Assembly (NCBI GenBank): GCA_037721555.1
Contig: JBBJOI010000008.1
Location: 1 to 64,000, forward strand
DNA from: Gaiellasilicea sp037721555
GTDB lineage: Bacteria > Actinomycetota > Thermoleophilia > Gaiellales > Gaiellaceae
DNA: 64,000 nt
Reading direction: 5' to 3'
The position numbers were made by a program, and so were the translations under genes. This document shows, in pieces, positions 57,303 through 64,000 of this stretch. The notes below the pieces were generated by a model. That model did no database searches and was not told where the DNA came from. It worked only from the letters and a program-made list of their open reading frames with translations. Every line of letters starts with the position of its first letter. Position 1 is the stretch's first letter.

Positions 57303-58520
57303 ATGGGGTCATTAGGGGCAAGGACAGCAGTGCTCGCCTATTCGGGCGGGCTCGACACGAGCTGCGCGATCGCGTGGCTGAAGGAGGATTACGGCTTCGA
57401 CGAGGTCGTGGCGGTGCTGGTGGATGTTGGGCAGGACGCCGATTTCGAGCCGGCGATCGCGCGCGGGTACGCGGCCGGCGCGACCGAAGTCGTGCTCGTC
57501 GACCGGAAAGACGCCTTCGCAGACGACCAGGTGGCCAAGGCGCTTCTCACGAACGCGCTCTACGAAGGGAAGTACCCGCTCGTGTCGGCCCTCTCGCGGC
57601 CGGTGATCGCCGAGAGCGTCGCCGGCATAGCGGAGGAGCTCGGCGCGGAAGCCGTCGTGCACGGCTGCACGGGCAAGGGAAACGACCAGCTCCGCTTCGA
57701 GCTCGCCTTCAAGGCGCGCTATCCCGGCGTGAAGGTGATTGCGCCGCTGCGCGACAAGATCTGGACGCGCGACGAAGAGATTGCCTTCGCGGAAGCCCGC
57801 GGCATCCCTGTCGAGGCGAAGGCGGAGAAGCCGTTCTCGGTCGACGACAACCTCGTCGGTCGCGCGATCGAAGCGGGCGTGCTCGAGGACCCCTGGGCGG
57901 CGCCGCCCGAGGACGCCTTCGAGCTGACCGGCTCGCCGCTCGAGGCGCCCCCGGCGACGGAGGTCGTGATCGGCTTCGAGTGCGGCCTTCCGGTCTCCAT
58001 CGACGGCGAGCAGCTCTCGCTGGCGGAGCTCCTCGCATCGCTGAACGCTCTCGCCGGCCCGTACGGGATCGGTCGGATCGACATGATCGAGAACCGCGCT
58101 GTGGGGATCAAGAGCAGGGAGCTGTACGAGGCGCCGGCCGCGATGACGCTGATCGAGGCGCACGGCGCGCTTGAGGATCTCGTGCTCACGAAAGCCGAGC
58201 TCGACCTCAAGCGGGAGCTCTCTGCCAAGTGGGCGCAGCTCGTCTACGAGGGCCTCTGGTTCAGCCCGGTACGCGAGGCGATCGACGCCTTCGTTGCGAC
58301 GACTCAACTGTTCGTGACGGGGGAGGTGCGCGTGCGGCTCGGGCCGGGCGCGGCCACCGTCACCGGGCGGCGCTCGGAGTTCGCGCTCTACGCGGAGACA
58401 CTCGCTTCCTACGGCGCGGGCGAGACTTTCCCGCACGCGGCCGCCGAGGGTTTCATCACGGTGAGCGCGCTCGAGACCGAGCTGGCGGCGGCGCGCGAGC
58501 GGAAGGTCGCGCTGGCGTGA
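57303..58520 (+). CDS. argG: Argininosuccinate synthase, 405 aa
   Basis: Joins citrulline and aspartate using ATP. PP-loop VLAYSGGLDTSCAIAWLKE near the N-terminus, EVVLVDRKDAFADDQV, HGCTGKGNDQLRFELAF, AEKPFSVDDNLVGRAIE. The length is as expected. ATG 57303, 2 bp after argR. The stop overlaps argH (GTGA). Confidence 0.97.
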   Translation: MGSLGARTAVLAYSGGLDTSCAIAWLKEDYGFDEVVAVLVDVGQDADFEPAIARGYAAGATEVVLVDRKDAFADDQVAKALLTNALYEGKYPLVSALSRPVIAESVAGIAEELGAEAVVHGCTGKGNDQLRFELAFKARYPGVKVIAPLRDKIWTRDEEIAFAEARGIPVEAKAEKPFSVDDNLVGRAIEAGVLEDPWAAPPEDAFELTGSPLEAPPATEVVIGFECGLPVSIDGEQLSLAELLASLNALAGPYGIGRIDMIENRAVGIKSRELYEAPAAMTLIEAHGALEDLVLTKAELDLKRELSAKWAQLVYEGLWFSPVREAIDAFVATTQLFVTGEVRVRLGPGAATVTGRRSEFALYAETLASYGAGETFPHAAAEGFITVSALETELAAARERKVALA

Positions 58521-59737
58521 CGCTCTGGGCCGGGAGGGTTGGCGGCGAGCTCGCCCCGGCCGTCTGGGACTTCCTCCGCGCCGACGATGCGGAGCTCCTG
58601 CCGTACGACTGCGAGGCGACGCTGGTGCATGCGCGGCGGCTTGCCGCGGGCGGAATCCTGTCTGCGGAGGAGCTCGAGGAGGCGCGCGTCGGGCTCGCTG
58701 CGATCGCGGCTGGCGGCGTGGTCGAGGAGAGCGACGAGGACGTTCACTCGGCGATCGAGCGGCTGCTCGGCCCGGTCGGGCGCAAGCTGCACGCCGGCCG
58801 CTCGCGGAACGATCAGGTGGCCGCCGCGTTCCGGCTCTACGTCACCGACGCTTGCGCGGAGGCGGACGAGGCGCTGCTGGCGTTCGCCGCGGTCCTCCTC
58901 GACCGTTCCGAGGAGGAGGCGGAGACGCCGATGCCCGGCTACACGCATCTGCAGCGAGCGCAGCCCGTCACGTTCGGCCACCACCTCCTCGCGTGGGTGG
59001 AGATGCTCGAGCGCGACCGGACGCGCTTCGCGTTCGCGGCCGCCCAGGCGCGGCCCTCTCCGCTCGGCGCCGGCGCCCTCGCCGGCTCGACCTTGCGGCT
59101 TCCACCGCCGGCGGAACCGATGCGGAACTCGCTCGACGCAGTCGCGGATCGCGACTTCGCACTCGACTATCTCTATGCAGTCGCCGTTCTCTTCGGGCAC
59201 CTCTCGCGCATCGGTGAGGAGCTCTGCCTCTGGGCGAGCTCGGAGTTCGGCTTCGTTGTCCTGCCCGAGTCGGCCGCGACCGGGTCGTCGATGATGCCGC
59301 AGAAGCTGAATCCGGATGTTGCCGAGCTCGCCCGCGGCAAGGCCGGCACCGCGATCGGGCGGCTGACGGGGCTGCTCGCCGTCGTGAAGGGGCTGCCGCT
59401 CGCGTACGACCGTGACCTGCAGGAGGACAAGGCGCCCGTCTTCGCAGCTCGCCGGGACGTGGCGGGCGCCCTCGGTGCCTTGACCGTCCTCGTTCGCGAG
59501 CTCGAGCTCGACCGCGGCCGGCTCGCGGCTGCGGCCGGAGATCCGGCCGCGCTCGCCACCGACGCGGCAGAGGTGCTCGTCGCCTCCGGAGTGCCGTTCC
59601 GCGACGCGCACGAGGAGGTCGCAGCGCAGGTTCGTGCCGGGACGTTCGTGCCCCCGCCGGCAGGCGTTCGCGCAGCGCCGGGGCCGGGTGGCGCGGTGGC
59701 AGCGGTCGGGGCCGCCCGGATACGGTGGGGTCTGTGA
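58517..59737 (+). CDS. argH: Argininosuccinate lyase, 406 aa
   Basis: Splits argininosuccinate into arginine and fumarate. LWAGRVGGELAPAVWDFLRAD, DVHSAIERLLGPVGRKLHAG, RSRNDQVAAAFRLYV, GYTHLQRAQPVTFGHHLLAW and the fumarase-superfamily signature TGSSMMPQKLNPDV. It is 50-60 residues shorter than common ArgH (about 460), mostly in the C-terminal part. GTG 58517 overlaps argG. Confidence 0.95.
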   Translation: MTLWAGRVGGELAPAVWDFLRADDAELLPYDCEATLVHARRLAAGGILSAEELEEARVGLAAIAAGGVVEESDEDVHSAIERLLGPVGRKLHAGRSRNDQVAAAFRLYVTDACAEADEALLAFAAVLLDRSEEEAETPMPGYTHLQRAQPVTFGHHLLAWVEMLERDRTRFAFAAAQARPSPLGAGALAGSTLRLPPPAEPMRNSLDAVADRDFALDYLYAVAVLFGHLSRIGEELCLWASSEFGFVVLPESAATGSSMMPQKLNPDVAELARGKAGTAIGRLTGLLAVVKGLPLAYDRDLQEDKAPVFAARRDVAGALGALTVLVRELELDRGRLAAAAGDPAALATDAAEVLVASGVPFRDAHEEVAAQVRAGTFVPPPAGVRAAPGPGGAVAAVGAARIRWGL

Positions 59738-60645
59738 CGCTCCCACCTCCGCTGAAGGTCGACCTCGCCGGCCGCTCGCTCGTCCGCCTGCGCGACTGGA
59801 TGCCGTCAGAGCTCGACCGCGTGCTCGATCTCGCGCTCGAGCTGAAGTCCCTCCAGGCACTGCGCGAGCCACACCGGCTGCTCGAAGGCCGAACCCTCGG
59901 CCTGCTCTTCCGTCAGAGCTCGACGCGCACCCGCGTCTCGCTCGAGGTCGCAGCAGCGCATCTCGGTGCGACAGCCCTGTACCTCGACTGCGGGCAGCTC
60001 CAGCTCGCGCGGGGCGAGTCGATCGGAGATACCGCCCGCGTGCTCTCGCGCTACCTGGACGCGCTCGCGATCCGCACCCACGAGCACGCGGAGGTGGAGG
60101 AGCTTGCGGCGTCGGCGACCGTGCCGGTGCTGAACGCTCTCAGTGCGGCCGCGCATCCGCTGCAGGCACTAGCCGATCTGCTCACGATCCGCGAGCGCTT
60201 TGGGGCGCTTGCAGGCGTCCGCGTCGCCTGGGTCGGCGACGGCAACAACGTCTGCGCCTCGCTCGCCGAGGGCTGCGCGGTCGTCGGCGCCGAGTTCGTT
60301 TGCGCGGCACCGGCCGGCTACGAGCCGGAGAGCAGTGCGATCGCGCTCGTCGCCGACCCGCGCGAGGCGGTCGCGGGCGCACACGTCGTCGTCACCGACG
60401 TCTGGACGAGCATGGGGGAAGAGGCCGAGCGGGAGCAGCGGCACGCGGCCTTCGCCGGCTACACGGTCGACCACGCGCTGCTCCAGCTCGCGGATCGCGA
60501 GGCGATCGTCCTTCACTGCCTGCCCGCGCACCCGGGCGAGGAGATCGCGGCCGACGTCCTGTACGGCCCGCAGAGCGCGGTCTGGGACGAGGCCGAGAAC
60601 CGCCTCCACACGTCGAAGGCCGTGCTGGCGCTCGTCGTCGCCTGA
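59734..60645 (+). CDS. argF: Ornithine carbamoyltransferase, 303 aa
   Basis: Makes citrulline from ornithine and carbamoyl phosphate. Carbamoyl-phosphate motif FRQSSTRTRVSLE, HPLQALADLLTIRE, VAWVGDGNNVCASLA, DVWTSMGEEAE and HCLPAHPGEEI (Cys of HCLP binds ornithine). GTG 59734 overlaps the argH stop and is preferred to GTG 59725. It is the last gene of the operon; carAB at the other end supplies its co-substrate. Confidence 0.96.
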   Translation: MTLPPPLKVDLAGRSLVRLRDWMPSELDRVLDLALELKSLQALREPHRLLEGRTLGLLFRQSSTRTRVSLEVAAAHLGATALYLDCGQLQLARGESIGDTARVLSRYLDALAIRTHEHAEVEELAASATVPVLNALSAAAHPLQALADLLTIRERFGALAGVRVAWVGDGNNVCASLAEGCAVVGAEFVCAAPAGYEPESSAIALVADPREAVAGAHVVVTDVWTSMGEEAEREQRHAAFAGYTVDHALLQLADREAIVLHCLPAHPGEEIAADVLYGPQSAVWDEAENRLHTSKAVLALVVA

Positions 60646-60671
60646 GCGGGCGCCGGGCGGAATCGATCGAC

Positions 60672-61109
60672 CTAGGTTTCGTCCCCGTGGTTGGCCCCCA
60701 CGTCCTCGATCACCTCTCCGTAGGCGCCGCCGAGCAGATCGAAGAGGGCTTGGCGTTCTGGACGCAGCGCAATCAGCACTCGGTCGAGGCGCTTCCGCCC
60801 TTCGGCCGTGACGACGACCCGTGCGACCCGCCGGTCGTCTTCGTCATGCACCCGCCGCACGAGTCCGGTCTCTCCGGCACGATCGACCAGCTCCGTGACC
60901 GAGTGCGGCGCGAGGGACAGTTGCGCAGCTAGCTCCGTGATGCTGAGGCGCCCGGACTCGCTGCCTTTGATTATGAGGAGGAGGTCGTAGCGCTGTGGTG
61001 TGAGGCCGTTCGCCCGCGAGATTCGGTGCGTCTCGTGGAGAAAGCGTCGGAGCGCGATCCGGAATGCGGCGACGGTCTCGTAGTCGTGTTGTGAGGGCTT
61101 TGTTCGCAT
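60672..61109 (-). CDS. MarR-family transcriptional regulator, 145 aa
   Basis: Winged-helix dimer: RRFLHETHRISRANGLTPQRYDLLLIIKG, LSITELAAQLSLAPHSVTELVDRAG (recognition helix) and VRRVHDEDDRRVARVVVTAEG (wing with the DxR). The length is typical. ATG 61109 has GGAAAG 8 nt upstream. It is divergent from the RTX gene across 108 bp containing two matching palindromes, its likely operators. Ligand unknown. Confidence 0.94.
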   Translation of the reverse strand: MRTKPSQHDYETVAAFRIALRRFLHETHRISRANGLTPQRYDLLLIIKGSESGRLSITELAAQLSLAPHSVTELVDRAGETGLVRRVHDEDDRRVARVVVTAEGRKRLDRVLIALRPERQALFDLLGGAYGEVIEDVGANHGDET

Positions 61110-61140
61110 CCGATCAACTTTCCGCGCATGCCGTTAGATC

Positions 61141-61182
61141 GCTCGTAACACGAGCATACTTGGTGAAGCTCGTACTACGAAC
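61141..61182. promoter_or_regulatory. Twin palindromic operators between the MarR and RTX genes
   Basis: GCTCGT-AAC-ACGAGC (61141-61155) is perfect. GCTCGT-ACT-ACGAAC (61168-61182) is the same site with one mismatch. Centres are 27 bp apart. MarR dimers bind palindromes of this size, so control of both divergent genes is likely. Confidence 0.65.
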
Positions 61183-61217
61183 CTTCTGCGGGAGCAGGAG
61201 CATAGAAGGAGGCTCTC

Positions 61218-62048
61218 ATGGAGCGAGCAGGACGCAGGACGGGTATCACCGCAGGCGCGCTGCTCCTGACCGCAGCCGCCGCCTTGTCAGGCCTGGCGGG
61301 GAGCGTCGGCGCGCAGGCGCCGCCGTTGCGCTGCTCGACGCCGACGACGACCGGCACGGCGCAGGCGGACACGCTCAACGGGACGCCGGCGGCCGATCGC
61401 ATCGTCGGCGGGGCCGGCAACGACCTTCTGAATGGTTTGCAGGGTAACGACTGTCTCGACGGAGGGATCGGGGACGATCAGCTCTCTGGCGCATCCGGGA
61501 ACGATCGCCTCTTCGGCGAGGACGGCGACGACGACCTCTCCGGCGGCAGCGGCAACGATGTGATCTCGGGCGGCAATGGCTTCAACCTCATCGAAGGCGG
61601 CCTGGGCGCCGATCAGCTCCGCGGCGGACCGAGCCTCGACGACCTCAGCGGCGGCCGCGGAAACGACATCGTCTTCGGCGGCGATGGCTTCGACTACCTC
61701 TCCGGCGGCTTCGGCAACGACCAGCTGAACGGCGAGGCGGGCCTCGACGACATGGAAGGCGGCCTCGGCAACGACCGCCTCTTCGGGGCCGAGGGCGACG
61801 ACCGCTTGAACGGCGGCCACGGCAACGACAACCTCGCCGGCGGCGACGGGAACGACCGCCTCGACGGCGGCGCCGGGATTGACCGCTTCGAAGCCGGCGC
61901 CGGCAACGACACGATCATCGCGGTGGACGGCGGTCCCGTGCAGGAGCGGGTCGGCTGTGGCCCCGGCCGCGACACCGTCTACGCCGACATCAACGACCGC
62001 GTCTTCGGCTGCGAGCTCATCTACCGCGTGAGGGCGTCGGTGAGGTAA
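61218..62048 (+). CDS. Secreted RTX-repeat calcium-binding protein, 276 aa
   Basis: Signal peptide (1-33, ITAGALLLTAAAALSGLAGSV). Residues 64-234 are 19 uninterrupted nonapeptides of the GGxGxDxLx type, each of exactly nine residues, which form a calcium-filled parallel beta-roll. The tail RVGCGPGRDTVYADINDRVFG, with three Cys in the mature protein, closes the roll. No enzymatic domain is attached, so it is a structural or calcium-binding surface protein, not a toxin by itself. ATG 61218 has a strong AAGGAGG ribosome site. No type I secretion genes are nearby; the Sec signal fits a monoderm. Confidence 0.92.
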   Translation: MERAGRRTGITAGALLLTAAAALSGLAGSVGAQAPPLRCSTPTTTGTAQADTLNGTPAADRIVGGAGNDLLNGLQGNDCLDGGIGDDQLSGASGNDRLFGEDGDDDLSGGSGNDVISGGNGFNLIEGGLGADQLRGGPSLDDLSGGRGNDIVFGGDGFDYLSGGFGNDQLNGEAGLDDMEGGLGNDRLFGAEGDDRLNGGHGNDNLAGGDGNDRLDGGAGIDRFEAGAGNDTIIAVDGGPVQERVGCGPGRDTVYADINDRVFGCELIYRVRASVR

Positions 62049-62115
62049 TCCGAGGATCTATGGGGGAAGGCGCGACGCTCTCCCCATCCACGGGCGCACC
62101 AACTGCGCCTCCCAT

Positions 62116-62145
62116 GAACGTTCCACCCAGGAACGTTCCACCCAG
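62116..62145. repeat. 15-bp tandem duplication upstream of the Ig-like gene
   Basis: GAACGTTCCACCCAG occurs twice in a row. Each copy holds a GAACGTTC dyad (GGAACGTTCC in the second). It sits 16 bp before the start, just upstream of the ribosome site GGAAGGAG. Confidence 0.75.
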
Positions 62146-62161
62146 ACCGGAAGGAGCAACG

Positions 62162-63205
62162 ATGAAACGCAGCATGAACCGATCGGTGTTGATAGGAGCG
62201 GCGGCAGCCGTCCTGCTCGTCCTGGCGGCAGCGGCAGGGTTCGCCGGGAGCGGCTCCGCCGCAAGTCAGGTTGCACCCTCGAACCAGAATCCGCCCACGC
62301 TCTCGGGAATGGCAGAGGTCGGAAAGACCCTCACTGCCAACAGGGGCAGCTGGAGTGGAACGGAACCGATCAGCTACGTCTATCGGTTCCAGCGTTGCGA
62401 CAAGGACGGCGGCGGCTGCTTCACCGGCGGCTCCACGACGCAGCGCATCTTCAAGGTCACGGCTACCGACGTTGGCAAGACCATCCGTGTCCGCGTCACC
62501 GCCACCAACAGCGATGGCTCTGCGAACGCGACGTCGGTACCGACGGCGGTGGTCCGTCCCGCCGCTGCCGCCCCCGCCCCCGCCCCCCCGCAACAGCCGG
62601 CTACAGGCTGCGCGGGTAACGCGCCGCTTCAGATCGCCAACATCGCGCAGCCGGACCGCCTACTGGTCGACCAGGTGCTCCTCAGCCCCAGCGTCGTCAC
62701 CCGCTCGACCCTCACGCTCACGGTGCGCGTTCACGTCTCTTGCAAGGGCAAGTCGGTCCAGGGCGCGCTCGTCGAAACCGCGGCGGTGCCGTTCAACCAG
62801 TTCTCGTCACCGGGCGAGCAAACAACCGGCTCGGACGGTTTCGCTCTGATCACGATGAATCAGCTCGGCGGGTTTCCTGCTGCAGACCGGCAGCAACTAC
62901 TCGTCCTCTTCGTCCGCGCGCGCAAGGCCGGGGAGACCCCCCCCGGCGGCATCTCGACCACCCGCCTCGGGTCGTCCTCCGTCAACCGGAACCGCGAGCC
63001 GACCAGTCAACCTCGCGGGGCGGCGCAGCGTTTTGCTGCGCCGCCCCGCGGAATCCAAGGAGAGCATGATGAGCAGGCAAGCTTGGTGAAGGACTGCGCC
63101 GTAAAACGCGCCGTTGAGCCGAGCAGCGCGACGACGGGTCGCCCGATGCCGGCAGCCTCGCACGGCTCCCCGTCCTCGCGTAGCGCACTGGGCACGGTCA
63201 GTTAG
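62162..63205 (+). CDS. Secreted Ig-like-domain protein whose C-terminus reads through a terminator hairpin, 347 aa as encoded
   Basis: Signal peptide (about 1-34, VLIGAAAAVLLVLAAAAGFAG). An actinobacterial Ig-like module follows (about 42-135: PPTLSGMAEVGKTLTANRGSW, then RCDKDGGGCF, VGKTIRVRVTATNSDG). After a Pro/Ala linker comes a second beta domain (about 155-275: LLVDQVLLSPSVVTRSTLTL, LLVLFVRARKAGE, GISTTRLG). In relatives the protein ends soon after this. Here the frame runs on for about 70 residues through a 16-bp-stem terminator, so the natural stop was probably lost, or a frameshift lies near 62970-63010. ATG 62162 has a good ribosome site. Confidence 0.75.
   Translation: MKRSMNRSVLIGAAAAVLLVLAAAAGFAGSGSAASQVAPSNQNPPTLSGMAEVGKTLTANRGSWSGTEPISYVYRFQRCDKDGGGCFTGGSTTQRIFKVTATDVGKTIRVRVTATNSDGSANATSVPTAVVRPAAAAPAPAPPQQPATGCAGNAPLQIANIAQPDRLLVDQVLLSPSVVTRSTLTLTVRVHVSCKGKSVQGALVETAAVPFNQFSSPGEQTTGSDGFALITMNQLGGFPAADRQQLLVLFVRARKAGETPPGGISTTRLGSSSVNRNREPTSQPRGAAQRFAAPPRGIQGEHDEQASLVKDCAVKRAVEPSSATTGRPMPAASHGSPSSRSALGTVS
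63014..63050 (+). terminator. Very strong 16-bp stem-loop
   Basis: CGCGGGGCGGCGCAGC (63014-63029), loop GTTTT, GCTGCGCCGCCCCGCG (63035-63050) form a perfect stem. It lies within the open frame of the Ig-like gene, close to where that protein should end. There is no T tract, as is common for actinobacterial terminators. Confidence 0.75.
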
Positions 63206-63251
63206 ACATCCCATCCTCCGGAAGGTTTGGCAGCACCTGCGGGGCGGCTGA

Positions 63252-63690
63252 AGCCCCGCTGCGCAGGCTGATCGCGCCGCTGCCGGCGTGGGCCTCGCCG
63301 CCGACCTCGCAGAATGGAGCCTCGCACAGGGCGACCAAACCCCGGACGGCGCTCATCTTTCCGGCACAGGACGGCCAGCCGTGGAGCGACAGCCAGTTCC
63401 GCAACTGGCGGGCGCGCGTCTACGTGCCCACCGCCGAGCGCGTCGGCGTCGTCTCGCCGCGTCCCTACGACCTCCGCCACGGCTTCGCCTCGTTGCTACT
63501 GCGCGAGGGTGTGAGCCCGGTCGAGATTGCGGAGGAGCTGGGCCATTCCCTCGCTACACTTCTCGCCGTCTACTCCCACGTCATCCGCCGCTACCGGGGC
63601 AAGCCGAGCAAGAGCGCGGAGCACACCATCCGGCAAGCACGGTTGTCCCAAGAGTTGCCCAACGGATGCGACCGCGACGCAGGAGGATGA
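63252..63690 (+). pseudogene. Decayed tyrosine recombinase (phage-type integrase), C-terminal catalytic part
   Basis: The last frame (to TGA 63688-63690) carries ALIFPAQDGQPWSDSQFRNW, RPYDLRHGFASLLLREGV, EEL-GHSLATLLAVYSHVI. This is the box II region (H-x-x-R, here Y-D-L-R-H) and the Tyr nucleophile context. The preceding block ADLAEWSLAQG lies in another frame (from 63288), and a still earlier LRRLIAPL in a third. So at least two frameshifts and the loss of the N-terminal half are visible. It lies 40 bp before tRNA-Thr, a common integrase/attachment-site setting. Confidence 0.75.
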
Positions 63691-63729
63691 CACGATAGGC
63701 CGGATTTGCAGGCCGTCTAGGTATCACGC

Positions 63730-63802
63730 GCCGACGTAGCTCAGCTGGTAGAGCACTTCACTCGTAATGAAGGGGTCCGCGGTTCGAGTCCGCGCGTCGG
63801 CT
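63730..63802 (+). tRNA. tRNA-Thr (CGT)
   Basis: Acceptor arms GCCGACG (63730-63736) and CGTCGGC (63795-63801), D-arm GCTC..GAGC, anticodon stem CTTCA/TGAAG with loop CTCGTAA and anticodon CGT, T-arm CGCGG-TTCGAGT-CCGCG, discriminator T63802. No CCA is encoded. Confidence 0.96.
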
Positions 63803-64000
63803 TACGAACGTCCTGCAAATTAGGCAATTCTGTTGTCGTGTAAGACGACACTTTGTTGTCCGCGGGTACGTCAGCTTGTGAGCGGATGTCTGATTTCCGT
63901 TTCACATACTTGCGTGGGCGGTCCAACCGCGCCGTGAAATCCTGACCGGGACTGATCGCATCGACATCGCGGAACACATGCGGGCCAGGTGCTACGCGTG
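63803..64000. other. 198 bp after tRNA-Thr, no gene recognised
   Basis: The GC content is visibly lower than in the rest of the window. No frame gives a familiar protein. A short dyad (GTCGTGTAAGACGAC, 63835-63849) follows the tRNA and could end its transcript. Being next to an integrase remnant, it may be the edge of an integrated element that continues beyond the window. Confidence 0.4.

Noticed and set aside
61400..61925. DNA-level tandem repeats
   Set aside because: The periodicity of 27 bp is due to the RTX nonapeptide coding repeats and not to a separate element.
62897..63214. Minus-strand frame opposite the Ig-like gene's 3' end
   Set aside because: Its codons pass through the terminator hairpin and show no family signal.
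63741..63977. Minus-strand open frame across tRNA-Thr
   Set aside because: The C-terminal part (RGLEPRTPSLRVK) is an antisense tRNA artefact; the rest matches nothing familiar.

Overview
The window is high-GC actinobacterial chromosome. Gene content and protein style (class II ribonucleotide reductase, DUF4032 kinase-like protein, isocitrate lyase beside a LysR regulator, many small secreted proteins of unknown family, GTG/TTG starts, ATGA/GTGA overlaps) fit a Thermoleophilia/Gaiellales-like lineage. That placement is an inference from gene content only. No whole mobile element is present; both window ends carry tRNA genes flanked by decayed gene fragments.

Layout. 1-1240: end of a tRNA-Glu, a tRNA-Val and three gene remnants (VOC/glyoxalase C-terminus, vanadium-haloperoxidase C-terminus, C-terminus of a TPR-containing ATPase regulator). 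1275-7807: a small membrane protein, a lytic transglycosylase, a methyltransferase with an apparent frameshift, aceA divergent from a LysR regulator, a cyclophilin and a DUF4032 protein. 7820-14885 (minus strand): a sugar ABC importer (ATPase, binding lipoprotein, two permeases) followed by an FAD/NAD(P)-type oxidoreductase and a membrane-anchored beta-helix protein. 14963-20177 (plus): SDR, glycogen-debranching-type glycosidase, GT4 glycosyltransferase, MATE exporter. 20161-30807 (mostly minus): a damaged MFS gene, MBL hydrolase, metB, two methyltransferases, an AlkX/YcaQ-type DNA glycosylase, threonine-dehydratase-like, ornithine-cyclodeaminase-like and aldo/keto reductase genes, GH4 alpha-galactosidase and a secreted protein. 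30912-35083: ABM monooxygenase, nrdJ and an anchored secreted protein. 35234-39743: envelope polysaccharide functions (O-antigen ligase-like TPR protein, LytR_C protein, PIG-V-type mannosyltransferase, nucleotide-sugar epimerase). 39765-44454: tmk-holB-proA-proB and a methyltransferase. 44735-47774: hom-thrC-thrB. 47821-48525: Phd/PIN toxin-antitoxin pair. 48647-52821: GNAT gene and carAB. 52851-60645: a complete arginine operon argCJBDRGHF. 60672-63205: MarR regulator, RTX-repeat secreted protein and an Ig-like secreted protein. 63252-64000: tyrosine-recombinase remnant, tRNA-Thr and an unannotated lower-GC tail.

How the parts work together. carAB and argCJBDRGHF diverge from a region of about 30 bp that holds a palindrome and overlapping -10 elements. 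They supply carbamoyl phosphate, ornithine and arginine, and ArgR is encoded inside the operon it probably controls. hom-thrC-thrB, proAB, metB and the dehydratase cover other amino-acid steps. The sugar importer and the GH4 alpha-galactosidase could belong to one oligosaccharide-uptake route, but they lie 14 kb apart and this link is only suggested.

The signals most worth checking are: (1) a sugar ABC permease with a roughly 165-residue extracytoplasmic insertion containing a Cna-B/SdrD-like beta-sandwich; (2) a repeated TANNNT-N6-start arrangement in front of many operon-leading genes, suggesting widespread leaderless transcription; (3) a CarB that lacks the MGS-like allosteric domain; (4) an MFS gene whose two frameshifts bypass an in-frame stop; (5) CTG starts inside CTGA stop-start overlaps; (6) a palindromic repeat family with one copy inside a coding sequence; (7) paired MarR-type palindromes before the RTX gene.
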